A stretch of DNA of 64,000 bases from CAYLJV01 sp964510375 (GCA_964510375.1 CAZEBR010000003.1:12722-76721); one strand, 5' to 3'; shown: positions 16,341 to 25,240, counted from the first letter of the stretch. A program made the numbers and translations. The notes: a model not told the origin generated them from the sequence alone.

Positions 16341-18659
16341 TTGGCATACGTAAGCAAACTAGAGATGAGAGGCTTCAAGTCCTTCGGTCATAAGAAGGAG
16401 TCCTTCCCCCTTTCCCCAGGATTAACCGCAATCGTGGGGCCTAATGGAAGCGGGAAGAGCAATATAACCGATGCTATTTCTTTCGTTTTGGGCCAGAGGA
16501 GTTCTAAAACTCTTAGAGCGAGTGAATTCTCAGATTTAATCTACCACGGGAGCGAAGACGGGAAAAAACCCGCGCCTTATGCAAAAGTTAAGCTCCATGT
16601 CGTGAATGATGACGATGCTTTACCAATCGACTCTGATAAAGTTACTATCTCAAGAAAAGTAAATAAAGACGGAAAGAGCACTTACAAAATCAACGACAAG
16701 AGGTCGACCAGAACAGAAATTATGGATCTTATTTCTGGCGAAATAATCGGTACTGAAGGATACAACTTCGTTATGCAGGGAGATGTAGGAAAATTTATAA
16801 AAATGAGCACCATGGAACGTCGAAAAATAATTGACGATCTAGCGGGGGTCGCAGAATTCGAAGATAAGAAATCCGAGGCCCTTTCAGAACTCGAAAAGGT
16901 AGAAACAGACCTTCAAAGCGAAGAAGGTAGGTTAGAAGAACTTGAACAGAATATGGAGAAACTCAAAAAGGAAAAAGAAGAGGCCTTGGAATTCCAAGAG
17001 TTACAGGAAGATTTAAAGAAAAAGAAAGCCTCTTTAGCCAAATTAAAGGTTAATTCTTATCGAGAAAAACTGGAAAAAATTGAGTCCAAAATAGAAGAGA
17101 AAGACGAAAGATTAGAAAAACTAAAGGAAAAGAAAGAAAAACTGTCCTCGGAGAAAAAAGAACTAAAAGAAAATAAAAAAGATTTAGAAAGACTAGTAGA
17201 AGAAAAAAGAGATTCAGAAGTCTTAAGAGAAGTGGATAGACTAAATTCACGCGTAGAAACTTTGAAGGATAGGTTAGGTGACTCCAAAAGCTCATTTAAA
17301 GAATTAAACAAAAAAATAGAAAGCCTGAAAGAAGAAGCCAAAGAACTAGCCGATAAAAGCGACCAAAAATCACCCCTGACTAAAATCGAAAAATATACCG
17401 ACGATTTTCAAAACTTGAAAGAAGAGTTCGAGAAAAAGACGAACATTCTAAATTCGGCCGAAGAAAACTCAGAGGAATTTAAAGAATCGTTATCGAATAT
17501 AGAAAATATTCTAAAAGAAATTAGCTCAGTTATCTCGAGTCTTAAAGAACACTTTCAAAAAGCCCTGAAATCGAAAAAAGACTTTCGAAAACTAGCGGAG
17601 AAAACGGATGAAATAGAAGAAGCCGGATCTCGATACGAACAACTTAGATCAAAGCTTGCCTCGGCGAAGGCACGGAGAGATGACGCGAAAAATCAAATCA
17701 AGGATTTAAAAGACCAGATAGAGGAAAGCACCCAGTCTTTAGAAGAAGCCGAAAAGGAAGCGGAAGAAGTGAAAAAAGAGATATCAGGGGCTAAAGACGA
17801 AATAAGTGGAATAGAAGACAAAATAAATAATTTAAACGAAGAAATAGACGACCTAGACGAAAATATAGAAAAATTAAATGAAAAGAGAAATGAACTCCGG
17901 ACGAACAAAGCCTCCGCCAAAACCCAACTCGAGCAGGCAGAAGAGGACCTAAGAAATTACTACGACGTCGAAGAGATAGAGGTTTCCAAGGAGGATAAAG
18001 ATCAACTGGAAAAAGAAGCTAGAGAGATCGAGAAAGAAATCAAGAAACTCAAACCGATAAACGAACGGGCTATAGAAGGGTACGAGGAAGCAAAAGAAAG
18101 GTACGAATCTCAGAAGGAATACTACGATCAGTTAGCCGAAGAGAAACAGACGTTGATCGAATTCATGGAGGAAATAGACGAGAAAAAAGCAGAGGTTTTC
18201 ATGGAAACTTTCGAGGAGGTTTCGGAAAACTTCAGCGACATATTTGGCGAGCTATCACCCGGCGGTACGGCGAGACTCATTCTTGAAAATCCCGACGATC
18301 CCTTAGAGGGCGGCCTGCAGATAGAGGCCAAACCCCAAGGGAAAAAGATGGAAAACGCGGCCTCACTCTCGGGAGGAGAGAAGGCTTTAACTGGGTTAGC
18401 CTTCATCTTTGCAATTCAAAGAACCAAACCCTCCGGTCTCTACGTCCTCGATGAGATAGACGCCCATCTCGATCCCGAAAATCAAAAGGGGGTAGCAGAG
18501 ATGGTGAAGAAATTTTCCGGAGAATCTCAGATAATCGTGGTTACGCTTCGAGATTCCATGATGTCCGTCGCCGATAAGCTGTTCGGGGTTAACATGGATG
18601 ACGAAAATATATCCCACGTCGTTTCCGTAGACTTAGAGGAGGTAACAGGAGGAGAATAA
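16341..18659 (+). CDS. smc: Short SMC chromosome-condensation ATPase lacking a hinge
   Basis: A 772-residue SMC with complete head halves: Walker A GPNGSGKS (33-40), Q-loop VMQGDV (Gln 146), signature LSGGEK (676-681), Walker B LYVLDEIDAHLD (700-711) and VVTLRDSMM. Between about residue 165 and 610 everything is charged coiled-coil. The Gly-rich hinge domain expected mid-chain is absent, and there is no CxxC zinc hook. Typical SMCs have about 1,150-1,200 residues. The single uninterrupted frame and the scpA and scpB genes directly downstream argue that it is functional. The start is TTG; a stop lies two codons upstream. Confidence 0.9.
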   Translation: MAYVSKLEMRGFKSFGHKKESFPLSPGLTAIVGPNGSGKSNITDAISFVLGQRSSKTLRASEFSDLIYHGSEDGKKPAPYAKVKLHVVNDDDALPIDSDKVTISRKVNKDGKSTYKINDKRSTRTEIMDLISGEIIGTEGYNFVMQGDVGKFIKMSTMERRKIIDDLAGVAEFEDKKSEALSELEKVETDLQSEEGRLEELEQNMEKLKKEKEEALEFQELQEDLKKKKASLAKLKVNSYREKLEKIESKIEEKDERLEKLKEKKEKLSSEKKELKENKKDLERLVEEKRDSEVLREVDRLNSRVETLKDRLGDSKSSFKELNKKIESLKEEAKELADKSDQKSPLTKIEKYTDDFQNLKEEFEKKTNILNSAEENSEEFKESLSNIENILKEISSVISSLKEHFQKALKSKKDFRKLAEKTDEIEEAGSRYEQLRSKLASAKARRDDAKNQIKDLKDQIEESTQSLEEAEKEAEEVKKEISGAKDEISGIEDKINNLNEEIDDLDENIEKLNEKRNELRTNKASAKTQLEQAEEDLRNYYDVEEIEVSKEDKDQLEKEAREIEKEIKKLKPINERAIEGYEEAKERYESQKEYYDQLAEEKQTLIEFMEEIDEKKAEVFMETFEEVSENFSDIFGELSPGGTARLILENPDDPLEGGLQIEAKPQGKKMENAASLSGGEKALTGLAFIFAIQRTKPSGLYVLDEIDAHLDPENQKGVAEMVKKFSGESQIIVVTLRDSMMSVADKLFGVNMDDENISHVVSVDLEEVTGGE

Positions 18660-18661
18660 AT

Positions 18662-19336
18662 ATGCCAGTCCTGTTCGATCAACCGTTCCAAATACTTCTG
18701 AACATGGCCCGAGAGGACAAAATCGATCCCTGGGACGTCGACATTAACAAAGTGGCCGATCTATACGTCCAGAAAATAAGGAAGAGGGAAAAACTCGATT
18801 TGAGGGTTTCGGGAAGGGCCCTCTCTTCGGCCTCCGTGCTACTCAGAATGAAGGCCGAAACTTCTCCGAACAACGGAGGCTCCGAAGAGGAGGAGGAAAT
18901 GCTGGAGGAACTGGATTTCGACATGCCCGACGTCGGACCCCTCACCATAATCAGGAAAAATCCACAGCAAATTACCTTGTCCGACCTAGCCAAATCCCTG
19001 CAGGACGTCCTCAAAGAACCTGACAAGGAGGAAAGGGAGAAGAAAAGGGCCAAGACGGCACAAAAGGTAATCCGACAACTGGACGATTACCACATCAACA
19101 TCGAAGACCACATCCAGGAATTTCACGAAAAGATCGCACTGCTGGCCTCCAACGGAGAAAGAATAAACTTCACGGAGCTTTTACCCGAGAAAAATAAGCT
19201 CGAAATTGCCCGAAACTTACTGTTAGCACTATTCTTAAGCAGTAGAGGTAAAATATCACTTCACCAAGAGGAGCCATTTGACGACATTTATGTCAAGCTC
19301 ATAAAGCCCCCGGAGGATGGAAACGATGGGAATTAA
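18662..19336 (+). CDS. scpA: Segregation and condensation protein A
   Basis: A 224-residue kleisin that bridges SMC heads. The N-terminal helical domain has FQILLNMAREDKIDPWDVDINKVADLYVQKI, the usual ScpA signature; the middle is acidic and low-complexity; the C-terminal winged helix ends with FLSSRGKISLHQEEPFDDIYVKLI. The ATG is 2 nt after the smc stop and the gene overlaps scpB by 20 nt, so the three proteins should be made together. Confidence 0.93.
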   Translation: MPVLFDQPFQILLNMAREDKIDPWDVDINKVADLYVQKIRKREKLDLRVSGRALSSASVLLRMKAETSPNNGGSEEEEEMLEELDFDMPDVGPLTIIRKNPQQITLSDLAKSLQDVLKEPDKEEREKKRAKTAQKVIRQLDDYHINIEDHIQEFHEKIALLASNGERINFTELLPEKNKLEIARNLLLALFLSSRGKISLHQEEPFDDIYVKLIKPPEDGNDGN

Positions 19337-19832
19337 GGAGGATGTCTCGACCCTAGAAGCAGCCCTGTACGCTTCCGATCGACCGCTCAATATAAAGGAA
19401 TTAAAAGATACAATCGGTACCTCTTCGGAGACGTATATCAGGAAGCTACTGGACGAACTCAGAGAGAAGTACGACGAAGACAGCTCCCTCCAGCTCAAGG
19501 AAACCAGCGAGGACATGTATACCGTTCAACTCCGGGACGAATTCCTCTCAAAAGTGGAGGCCGTAGTTCCAAAGACCAAGTTAAACAGAGGAGCACTCAA
19601 GACCCTCGCGGTGATAGCCTACAAGCAGCCCATAAAACAGTCCAAGTTGGCCGAAATCAGGGGAGGTCGAGTTTACAAATACGTTAAGAAACTTCAGGAG
19701 TTAGGCTTTATCGAATCGGAACCCCTCGGAAGGACTAAGGTACTCAGAACCTCAAAGAAATTCGCAGGATATTTCGGCTTTGAGGATCAAGTGGACAAAA
19801 TCAGAGAAAAACTACAACAGATGGTCAAATGA
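19317..19832 (+). CDS. scpB: Segregation and condensation protein B
   Basis: A 171-residue protein with two winged-helix domains that binds the ScpA linker. Signatures are LEAALYASDRPLNIKELKDTI at the N-terminus and LKTLAVIAYKQPIKQSKLAEIRG with LGFIESEPLGRTKVLRTSKKFAGYFGF at the C-terminus. Two Met codons (19317, 19326) are possible starts; GGAGG at 19311-19315 favours the second. Confidence 0.93.
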   Translation: METMGIKEDVSTLEAALYASDRPLNIKELKDTIGTSSETYIRKLLDELREKYDEDSSLQLKETSEDMYTVQLRDEFLSKVEAVVPKTKLNRGALKTLAVIAYKQPIKQSKLAEIRGGRVYKYVKKLQELGFIESEPLGRTKVLRTSKKFAGYFGFEDQVDKIREKLQQMVK

Positions 19833-19884
19833 AGGGAGAGGTTTTTAATCTCTTGAGTTAAATAAGGGGTGACGGTGATTTGAA

Positions 19885-20358
19885 ATGGCAAAATGGCAAG
19901 GAAGATCTCTCAAGAAGGGAAGTAGCGGAAGAATATGGCCCAGCCGCAAAAAGCGAAAGTACGAACTGGGCCGGGAATCTGCGGACACGGAAATAGGCGA
20001 AAAGAAAAAGAAAGTTATTTCTGCTAGGGGTAACAGTTCGAAGTCTAGACTACTTTCTATAGATACTGTGAACGTTACCGATCCGGAAACGGGAAAAAGT
20101 GCAAAAAGCGAAATCAAAACTGTACTTGAAAACCCTGCGGACCCGCATCTCGCTCGCCGGAACATCATAACGAAAGGTGCTATAGTTGATACCGAGGCGG
20201 GAAAGGTCAGAGTAACCAGCAGGCCAGGGCAAGATGGAGTTCTGAACGGAGTCTTAGAAGAGGGAAGCCTAGAAGAGAAAACAAGCGAAGAAGAGACCAA
20301 CCAAGAAAAATCCGACACCGAGAGCCCGGAAGAGAAAGATACGCCCGATGAAAGCTAA
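19885..20358 (+). CDS. rps8e: Ribosomal protein S8e
   Basis: A 157-residue small-subunit protein: MAKWQGRSLKKGSSGRIWPSRKKRKYELGRE at the start, with NPADPHLARRNIITKGAIV and VTSRPGQDGVLNG. Archaeal S8e is usually about 125-130 residues; here an extra acidic tail of about 30 residues (from residue about 125) is present, as seen in salt-adapted proteins. It is convergent with the DUF211 gene. Confidence 0.94.
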   Translation: MAKWQGRSLKKGSSGRIWPSRKKRKYELGRESADTEIGEKKKKVISARGNSSKSRLLSIDTVNVTDPETGKSAKSEIKTVLENPADPHLARRNIITKGAIVDTEAGKVRVTSRPGQDGVLNGVLEEGSLEEKTSEEETNQEKSDTESPEEKDTPDES

Positions 20359-20392
20359 TGGCCCACCCAGTTCTAAAAATTTTTACTAACAC

Positions 20393-20698
20393 TCATTCGA
20401 TTGAATCCTTAATATTTTCTTCTCCAGCCAGAACCTCGTCCACGCTATGGATTACCCCGCCCCAATCCTCTATTTGGGACTTAATTCTCGAGAAATTCAA
20501 CTCACCCTCTATAGTTACTTTTAGGGTTTCTGTTTCCTGATCGATCTCGAAAAGGTCCACATCCACCCCCTTTACTCCTTTAATTTGGCCAATCTGTTTA
20601 GCGAACTCTGGCAATGAAGGATCATGGGGTTTCAACACATCCAATACCAATCTCCAAATCTTAGATTCTTTAGAGGATTCACTGACCATACCGATCAC
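20393..20698 (-). CDS. DUF211 family protein
   Basis: A 101-residue ferredoxin-like-fold protein of archaeal family DUF211, with IWRLVLDVLKPHDPSLPEFAKQI, GVKGVDVDLFEIDQETETLKVTIEG and DWGGVIHSVDEVLAG. Function unknown; the fold resembles small ligand-binding regulatory domains. Two possible Met starts (20698, 20689). It is a single-gene unit divergent from TFB. Confidence 0.88.
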   Translation of the reverse strand: MIGMVSESSKESKIWRLVLDVLKPHDPSLPEFAKQIGQIKGVKGVDVDLFEIDQETETLKVTIEGELNFSRIKSQIEDWGGVIHSVDEVLAGEENIKDSIE

Positions 20699-20796
20699 TC
20701 CCTACTCAGTTTTCTTACTGTAAAAGATTTTTTAAAAACATATTTTGGTAATTTTTAAAAATGATAAAACGCTTTGTTTATAAATAACTTTCGAAA

Positions 20797-20807
20797 TATT
20801 TATAAGT
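20797..20807 (+). promoter_or_regulatory. Promoter of the TFB gene
   Basis: CGAAATATTTATAAG gives a BRE-like purine stretch followed by a strong TATA box (ATTTATAAG). It lies about 62 nt upstream of the ATG at 20867, so transcription should start near 20830. Confidence 0.55.
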
Positions 20808-20866
20808 ATTGAAAAGTATAAGTTAAGTTTACCTATCTATCGAATGGAATTTTGAGAGGTAATTAT

Positions 20867-21823
20867 ATGTCTGAAGTAGAGGTTGAAAACCGCGGAGGGA
20901 GTAAAGAAAAAGAAAAACTCGAAAAAACATGTCCTAGCTGCAACAATGAAACCGTCATTAGGGACTACCAGAGAAGCATAGTAATATGTGAAAGTTGCGG
21001 CAGGATCCTAAAAGAAGACATAAAGGACAGGGGTCCGGAGTGGCGGGCTTTCGATCAAGAGCAGAGGGATGAACGGAGCAGAGGGGGAGCCCCCATGACA
21101 TATACTATCCACGACAAGGGCCTTTCTACCAAGATCGACTGGCGAAATCGAGATAGTCGAGGTAAGAGTCTTTCTCCGGAAAAAAGGTCCCGGATGTACC
21201 GTCTAAGAAAATGGCAGAGAAGAATAAGAGTATCCGACGCGACTGAGCGTAATTTAGCATTTGCACTTTCCGAAATGGATCGGATGTCCTCACAGCTAGG
21301 GCTACCGAGAAACGTGCGCGAGGTGGCAGCCATGATCTATCGAGAAGCGGTACAGAACAAGCTCATTAGGGGGAGGTCAATTGAAGGTGTCGCCTCCGCT
21401 GCCCTGTACGCCGGGTGCAGGCAGACCCAAATGCCCAGAACTCTCGAAGAAATAGCTGAAGTGAGTCGGGTAGAAAAGAAGGAAATCGCACGTAGCTACA
21501 GGTTTATCACTCGAGAGCTAGACATACACCTACCCCCAACCGACCCCGCCAATTACGTTTCCCGATTCGGGAGCGAGCTGGACGTTTCGGGAGAGGTTCG
21601 GACTAAGGCAATCGAGCTTATCAGAAAGGCACAGGACAACAAGCTAACGTCCGGGCGAGGACCGACTGGGATTGCCGGAGCGGCGCTATACATAGCCACG
21701 ATACTGTGCGGGGAAAGGAGAACCCAGAGAGATGTTGCAGAAGCCGCACACGTTACGGAAGTAACAGTAAGAAATAGATATAAAGAATTAGTGGAAAAGT
21801 TAGACGTCGACATTAACGTCTAA
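20867..21823 (+). CDS. tfb: Transcription initiation factor TFB
   Basis: A 318-residue TFIIB homologue that recruits RNA polymerase to TBP-bound promoters. The N-terminal zinc ribbon has Cys 22, 25, 41 and 44. It is followed by the B-reader stretch (GPEWRAFDQEQRDERSRGGAP) and two cyclin repeats (GLPRNVREVAAMIYREAV and LTSGRGPTGIAGAALYIATIL). I chose ATG 20867, preceded by GAGAGGT; a TTG at 20852 would add five residues unlike family members. Confidence 0.95.
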   Translation: MSEVEVENRGGSKEKEKLEKTCPSCNNETVIRDYQRSIVICESCGRILKEDIKDRGPEWRAFDQEQRDERSRGGAPMTYTIHDKGLSTKIDWRNRDSRGKSLSPEKRSRMYRLRKWQRRIRVSDATERNLAFALSEMDRMSSQLGLPRNVREVAAMIYREAVQNKLIRGRSIEGVASAALYAGCRQTQMPRTLEEIAEVSRVEKKEIARSYRFITRELDIHLPPTDPANYVSRFGSELDVSGEVRTKAIELIRKAQDNKLTSGRGPTGIAGAALYIATILCGERRTQRDVAEAAHVTEVTVRNRYKELVEKLDVDINV

Positions 21824-21879
21824 CTTTTTCTTTCTATTTTTTCACGACAGGAATATCAAGGTCTTAAATACAGGAATAT

Positions 21880-22443
21880 TTAGTCTTCCTTCCCGTATTT
21901 GTCCTTGAAAAGGTCCACGATCGGAATCAAAGCCGTTCTGACGAGTTTTTTCAAAGGCTCTGATTTACTTATCAAATCCGCAACTGGTGGGGAGAGTGTG
22001 TAGTACGTAGAGATTAACTTCCGTCCCCAATCCCTGTGGATCAGATAGGCATCACGGAATCTTCTTAGCACGTTTATCTCCTCGGCCATTGGTGTTCCGA
22101 AAGCGGCGGTAGCTATAAAGCAACCCTGCCGTTCTCTCTGAAGATCGTAGAAGAAATGCTTACCACATTCGGGACACTCGTAATCCAAATGTCTGTGCTG
22201 TTCGGTGGTCTTTTTGATTATAAACTTCCTTTTTTCAACCTCTCTAACTTCAACGTCCTTGATTTCCATAGGCACCTCGTCGTCGGGACAAAGAATCATA
22301 GGAACTGCAGTTATTTCGGATGTCGAAAACTCGTTACCATCTTCCTCCAGTTCCTCTTCCAGTTCTTCTTCGATATCCATCTCTTCATCTGTTTCTTCTT
22401 GAGCTTCTTCCTCGACCTCTTCCTTTTCTTCTTCCTCAGTCAT
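21880..22443 (-). CDS. CFI-box domain protein with acidic N-terminus and zinc-knuckle-like segment
   Basis: A 187-residue protein. Residues 1-40 are almost entirely Glu and Asp. A Cys at 52 and a CPEC pair (90-93) suggest a small zinc ribbon. Residues 108-180 match the CFI-box domain (CFIATAAFGTPMAEEINVLRRFRD, then YYTLSPPVADLI). CFI-box domains occur at C-termini of many bacterial and archaeal proteins, often surface-associated, with no established role. No signal peptide or membrane segment is visible here. Confidence 0.75.
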   Translation of the reverse strand: MTEEEEKEEVEEEAQEETDEEMDIEEELEEELEEDGNEFSTSEITAVPMILCPDDEVPMEIKDVEVREVEKRKFIIKKTTEQHRHLDYECPECGKHFFYDLQRERQGCFIATAAFGTPMAEEINVLRRFRDAYLIHRDWGRKLISTYYTLSPPVADLISKSEPLKKLVRTALIPIVDLFKDKYGKED

Positions 22444-22531
22444 ATTGAATCTACCAATTACAAAGATTCCGTCTCAAATAAAAACCTGTGGATACGCGAA
22501 TTTAACCGAAATATAACCGTTGTAATCTAAG

Positions 22532-22605
22532 CGGGCCCGGTGGGATTTGAACCCACAACCGATCGGTTAAGAGCCGATTGCTCTCCCAGATTGAGCTACG
22601 GGCCC
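22532..22605 (-). tRNA. tRNA-Lys (CUU)
   Basis: The 74-nt cloverleaf folds with acceptor GGGCCCG/CGGGCCC, D-stem GCTC/GAGC, anticodon stem ATCGG/CCGAT with loop CTCTTAA (anticodon CTT), T-arm GTGGG-TTCAAAT-CCCAC and discriminator G. No intron; CCA is not encoded. Confidence 0.97.
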
Positions 22606-22676
22606 GTCCGCCTATCCAACATAGTTCTATCTTAAACTTAAATTCTTAATCTTTGAGGTAGATTGTAAGAAACGAA

Positions 22677-23468
22677 ATGTTGACGTTTATAGGGCTCGGC
22701 TTAGGTGTGGACGGAATATCCCTTCGGGGAGTAGAAAAGGCCAAAAATGCCGACGAGGTATATGCGGAGTTGTACACCAGTAAAATCCCCGAATTTGACC
22801 TCGAAGATCTCGAAAAAAGGATTGGGAATTCCATCCACCTGCTAAATAGGAAGGATGTAGAGCAGAAACCGGAGAAAATTATAGAAAAGGCAAAAGAAGG
22901 AAATGTAGCTTTCCTCGTCGCCGGGGATCCGATGATCGCTACGACCCATTTAGATCTAAGGCTGAGGGCATGTGAGGCGGAAACGGAAACAGAAATAGTC
23001 CACGGGCCTTCCATCCACACCGCAGCTCCCGGTTTGGCGGGTCTCCAAAGCTATAAATTTGGAAGATCCGCGACCATCCCGCTACCTGAAAAACCCTCCG
23101 ACACCCCTTACGAAGTTCTCGAGAAGAACAAGGAGATGGGTTTACACACGCTATTTCTGTTGGATATAGAAGCGGAGAAAGAAAGGTATCTCAACGCGAA
23201 TGAGGCCCTTGAATATCTGTTAAAGTCGGAAGAAAAACTGGAGAAGGATATCTTTTCGACGGATACCCTTTCGGTGGTAGTGGCCAGAGCCGGGACGGAT
23301 GCACCCGTGGTGAGGGCCGACGAGGCCGGTAAGCTTCTGAAAGAGGACTTTGGGGAGCCTCCGCACGTCCTGATAGTTCCCGGAGAGTTACACTTTATGG
23401 AAGCAAATGCGCTGGAAACCTTCGGAGGGGCTCCGGAAGAGGCTCTAGAAGACAATGTTAAAGGATGA
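22677..23468 (+). CDS. dphB: Diphthine synthase
   Basis: A 263-residue SAM-dependent methyltransferase that methylates the elongation-factor-2 histidine during diphthamide formation. It shows MLTFIGLGLG, DEVYAELYTS, VAFLVAGDPMIATTHLDLRLRA and HGPSIHTAAPGLAGLQSYKFGRS, with PGELHFMEANAL near the end. The frame overlaps the DUF357 gene by 14 nt. Confidence 0.95.
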   Translation: MLTFIGLGLGVDGISLRGVEKAKNADEVYAELYTSKIPEFDLEDLEKRIGNSIHLLNRKDVEQKPEKIIEKAKEGNVAFLVAGDPMIATTHLDLRLRACEAETETEIVHGPSIHTAAPGLAGLQSYKFGRSATIPLPEKPSDTPYEVLEKNKEMGLHTLFLLDIEAEKERYLNANEALEYLLKSEEKLEKDIFSTDTLSVVVARAGTDAPVVRADEAGKLLKEDFGEPPHVLIVPGELHFMEANALETFGGAPEEALEDNVKG

Positions 23469-23703
23469 ACTTGAAGAGGAAATCCGTAAGTGGGAAGAAA
23501 AGCTGAATGATAGGCTACCCAGACTGGAATGTCTCGACGAGTCCGGAGATTGGATCCTAGAAAATGCCCGGGCTTATCTGAAGGACTCCAAACATTTCTT
23601 CGAAGAGAACGACCTGATTCAGAGCTACGAATCTTTAATCTGGGCATGGGCCTTCGTCGAAATAGGAGAAAACCTTAATCATCTAAAGTTAGAGGAAAAA
23701 TAG
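23455..23703 (+). CDS. DUF357 family protein
   Basis: An 82-residue helical archaeal protein of DUF357, with ENARAYLKDSKHFFEENDLIQSYESLIWAWAFVEIG. In many archaea it is adjacent to or coupled with diphthine synthase or nucleotidyltransferase genes; the 14-nt overlap here implies coupling. Function unknown. Confidence 0.85.
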   Translation: MLKDELEEEIRKWEEKLNDRLPRLECLDESGDWILENARAYLKDSKHFFEENDLIQSYESLIWAWAFVEIGENLNHLKLEEK

Positions 23704-23722
23704 GCAGGCAATAGTAGAGTCC

Positions 23723-24364
23723 TCAATCCGATCTCATTTCTAGCACCTTCTCGACCGCACCGGCTACCGCCGACTCGAGAAGTTTCTTGCCCAGCGGTCT
23801 GTCAACCTTGACTCCCTTTTTTCTGATCTCCTTCGCGTGTTCCTCGGCCCAGTCATATTTTTTTCGGACCTCCTCGAAACCGGCAAATCCCACTTCGGGA
23901 TATTTATCGATGTTCGCATGTTCCTCAATTTTCGACTCGTCAGTTATTCCCACTATCGAACCGACGCTAAGCTCCCCCGAACCGGCGTGAGGGCCTTCAA
24001 TTTTACATATCGTCGAGTCCATATCCAACTTCACTCCCGTCTCCTCCTCTATCGACCCAAGATGCTCTTCCAAAGGCTGATTACCTCCGTGAGCGTTGAC
24101 CAAGACTATACCTTCGAAACCTCGATCCTTAACGTCTTTCAACTTCTCTCTCAGCTCCTCCTTCACTTCCTCAAGAGATTGGTGATTTCCAGTATCAATT
24201 TCCGGAAGTTCGTATGCAGAGTCAAGGGTACCCAGAAACTCAGTATTGGTCTGATTGGAAACTTCTTCGGAGATAAACTCGGCTATTTTTGCATCGGTGT
24301 CGGGTGGCAGCGCCGCCCCGTGGCTTTCCTCGTAGGAACCGATGGCAATAATTCCGACTTTCAT
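23723..24364 (-). CDS. arfB: FAPy deformylase ArfB (archaeal riboflavin/F420 pathway)
   Basis: A 213-residue creatininase-family metal enzyme. ArfB removes the formyl group from the product of archaeal GTP cyclohydrolase III, the second step to riboflavin and F420. It shows IAIGSYEESHGAALPPDTDA (metal Glu/His/Asp), LVNAHGGNQPLEEHL and GPHAGSGELSVGSIVGI. Its place as last gene of a riboflavin operon, 2 nt after ribH, supports this over creatininase itself. ArfA is not in the window. Confidence 0.88.
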   Translation of the reverse strand: MKVGIIAIGSYEESHGAALPPDTDAKIAEFISEEVSNQTNTEFLGTLDSAYELPEIDTGNHQSLEEVKEELREKLKDVKDRGFEGIVLVNAHGGNQPLEEHLGSIEEETGVKLDMDSTICKIEGPHAGSGELSVGSIVGITDESKIEEHANIDKYPEVGFAGFEEVRKKYDWAEEHAKEIRKKGVKVDRPLGKKLLESAVAGAVEKVLEMRSD

Positions 24365-24365
24365 T

Positions 24366-24773
24366 CTAATCGACCCTCTGAACGGTCTTTACGGCGGCCT
24401 CTACCGCTCGCCTGGCGTACTCGTCTATTCGTTCTTCGGCCTCCATTCTCGTTTCGCCCGGGCCTGACACGCCGAGAGTGACGGGCTTGCCGGACTCCAA
24501 TGAAATATCCATGATCTTTCGGGAAGTTTGATCCATCACCGTCTTGTGATGCTCGGTGTCTCCCTCTATGACTGCACCCAAAACGACCACGGCATCAATT
24601 TCGTCTTTCTCCACCAGCTTCTTCGCAGCGAAGGGCAGTTCAAAGCTCCCTGGAACCACGACCTCTTCGGCGACCTCGGCTCCCAAAAAATCTGCATGCC
24701 TCTTCGCAAATTCTACCATTTTTCCGACGATGTTCCAATTGAACTCAGCAGCACAAATTCCCAATCTAACCAA
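24366..24773 (-). CDS. ribH: 6,7-dimethyl-8-ribityllumazine synthase
   Basis: A 135-residue enzyme joining the ribityl-pyrimidine with dihydroxybutanone phosphate. Motifs: GICAAEFNWNIVGKM, VPGSFELPFAAKKL, VVLGAVIEGDTEHHKTVMDQ (catalytic His) and VTLGVSG. Fourth gene of the riboflavin operon. Confidence 0.95.
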   Translation of the reverse strand: MVRLGICAAEFNWNIVGKMVEFAKRHADFLGAEVAEEVVVPGSFELPFAAKKLVEKDEIDAVVVLGAVIEGDTEHHKTVMDQTSRKIMDISLESGKPVTLGVSGPGETRMEAEERIDEYARRAVEAAVKTVQRVD

Positions 24774-24777
24774 TTTT

Positions 24778-25239
24778 TCACCTCCTTAAGGGACCGGCGT
24801 CCGGGCCTCCTTCTCTCTGCCCCGTACCGGCCATCTTCTTCAGTTCGTCAGGTTTGAAAAGCATTCGATAAACGTTCTTGGCGTGTTCCCTAGCTCTGTC
24901 CTCCGCCATCTCAGCCAGTTCCTTCTCGTCCGAGGCTTCATCCTCATGGACGAAGACCTCCACGATGTGTTTACCTGTCATAAGCTGTGCCTCTATCAAA
25001 CCGGTGGACGCCTCGTGGGCGCACTGCTTGTCTATATCTTCCGGTCCGGGCATGGCAAAAGCCATCACAATGTCACATCCCTCATCGAGCAGGTTCTTGG
25101 CGGCTACAGGCAGGTCCTTAACCCCCGGGACAGTTTTGCGTTTGATCGATACGCTACACATCTTCTCAAGCTCATCCTTCGCATCCGCTGCCATGTCGTA
25201 TCTGGCAAAAGTCGTGTCTACCATACCAACCTTGGCCAT
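24778..25239 (-). CDS. ribC: Riboflavin synthase, archaeal type
   Basis: A 153-residue enzyme of the archaeal lumazine-synthase-like fold, unrelated to bacterial riboflavin synthase; it dismutates two lumazines to riboflavin. It shows VGMVDTTFARYDMAADAKDEL, RKTVPGVKDLPVAAKNLLDEGCD, FAMPGPEDIDKQCAHEASTGLIEAQLMT and HIVEVFVHEDE. It starts 1 nt after ribB. Confidence 0.94.
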   Translation of the reverse strand: MAKVGMVDTTFARYDMAADAKDELEKMCSVSIKRKTVPGVKDLPVAAKNLLDEGCDIVMAFAMPGPEDIDKQCAHEASTGLIEAQLMTGKHIVEVFVHEDEASDEKELAEMAEDRAREHAKNVYRMLFKPDELKKMAGTGQREGGPDAGPLRR

Positions 25240-25240
25240 T

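Noticed and set aside
17050..17341. Minus-strand hydrophobic Ser/Phe/Leu-rich frames inside smc
   Set aside because: They are the complement of Lys/Glu-rich coiled-coil codons and carry no other evidence.
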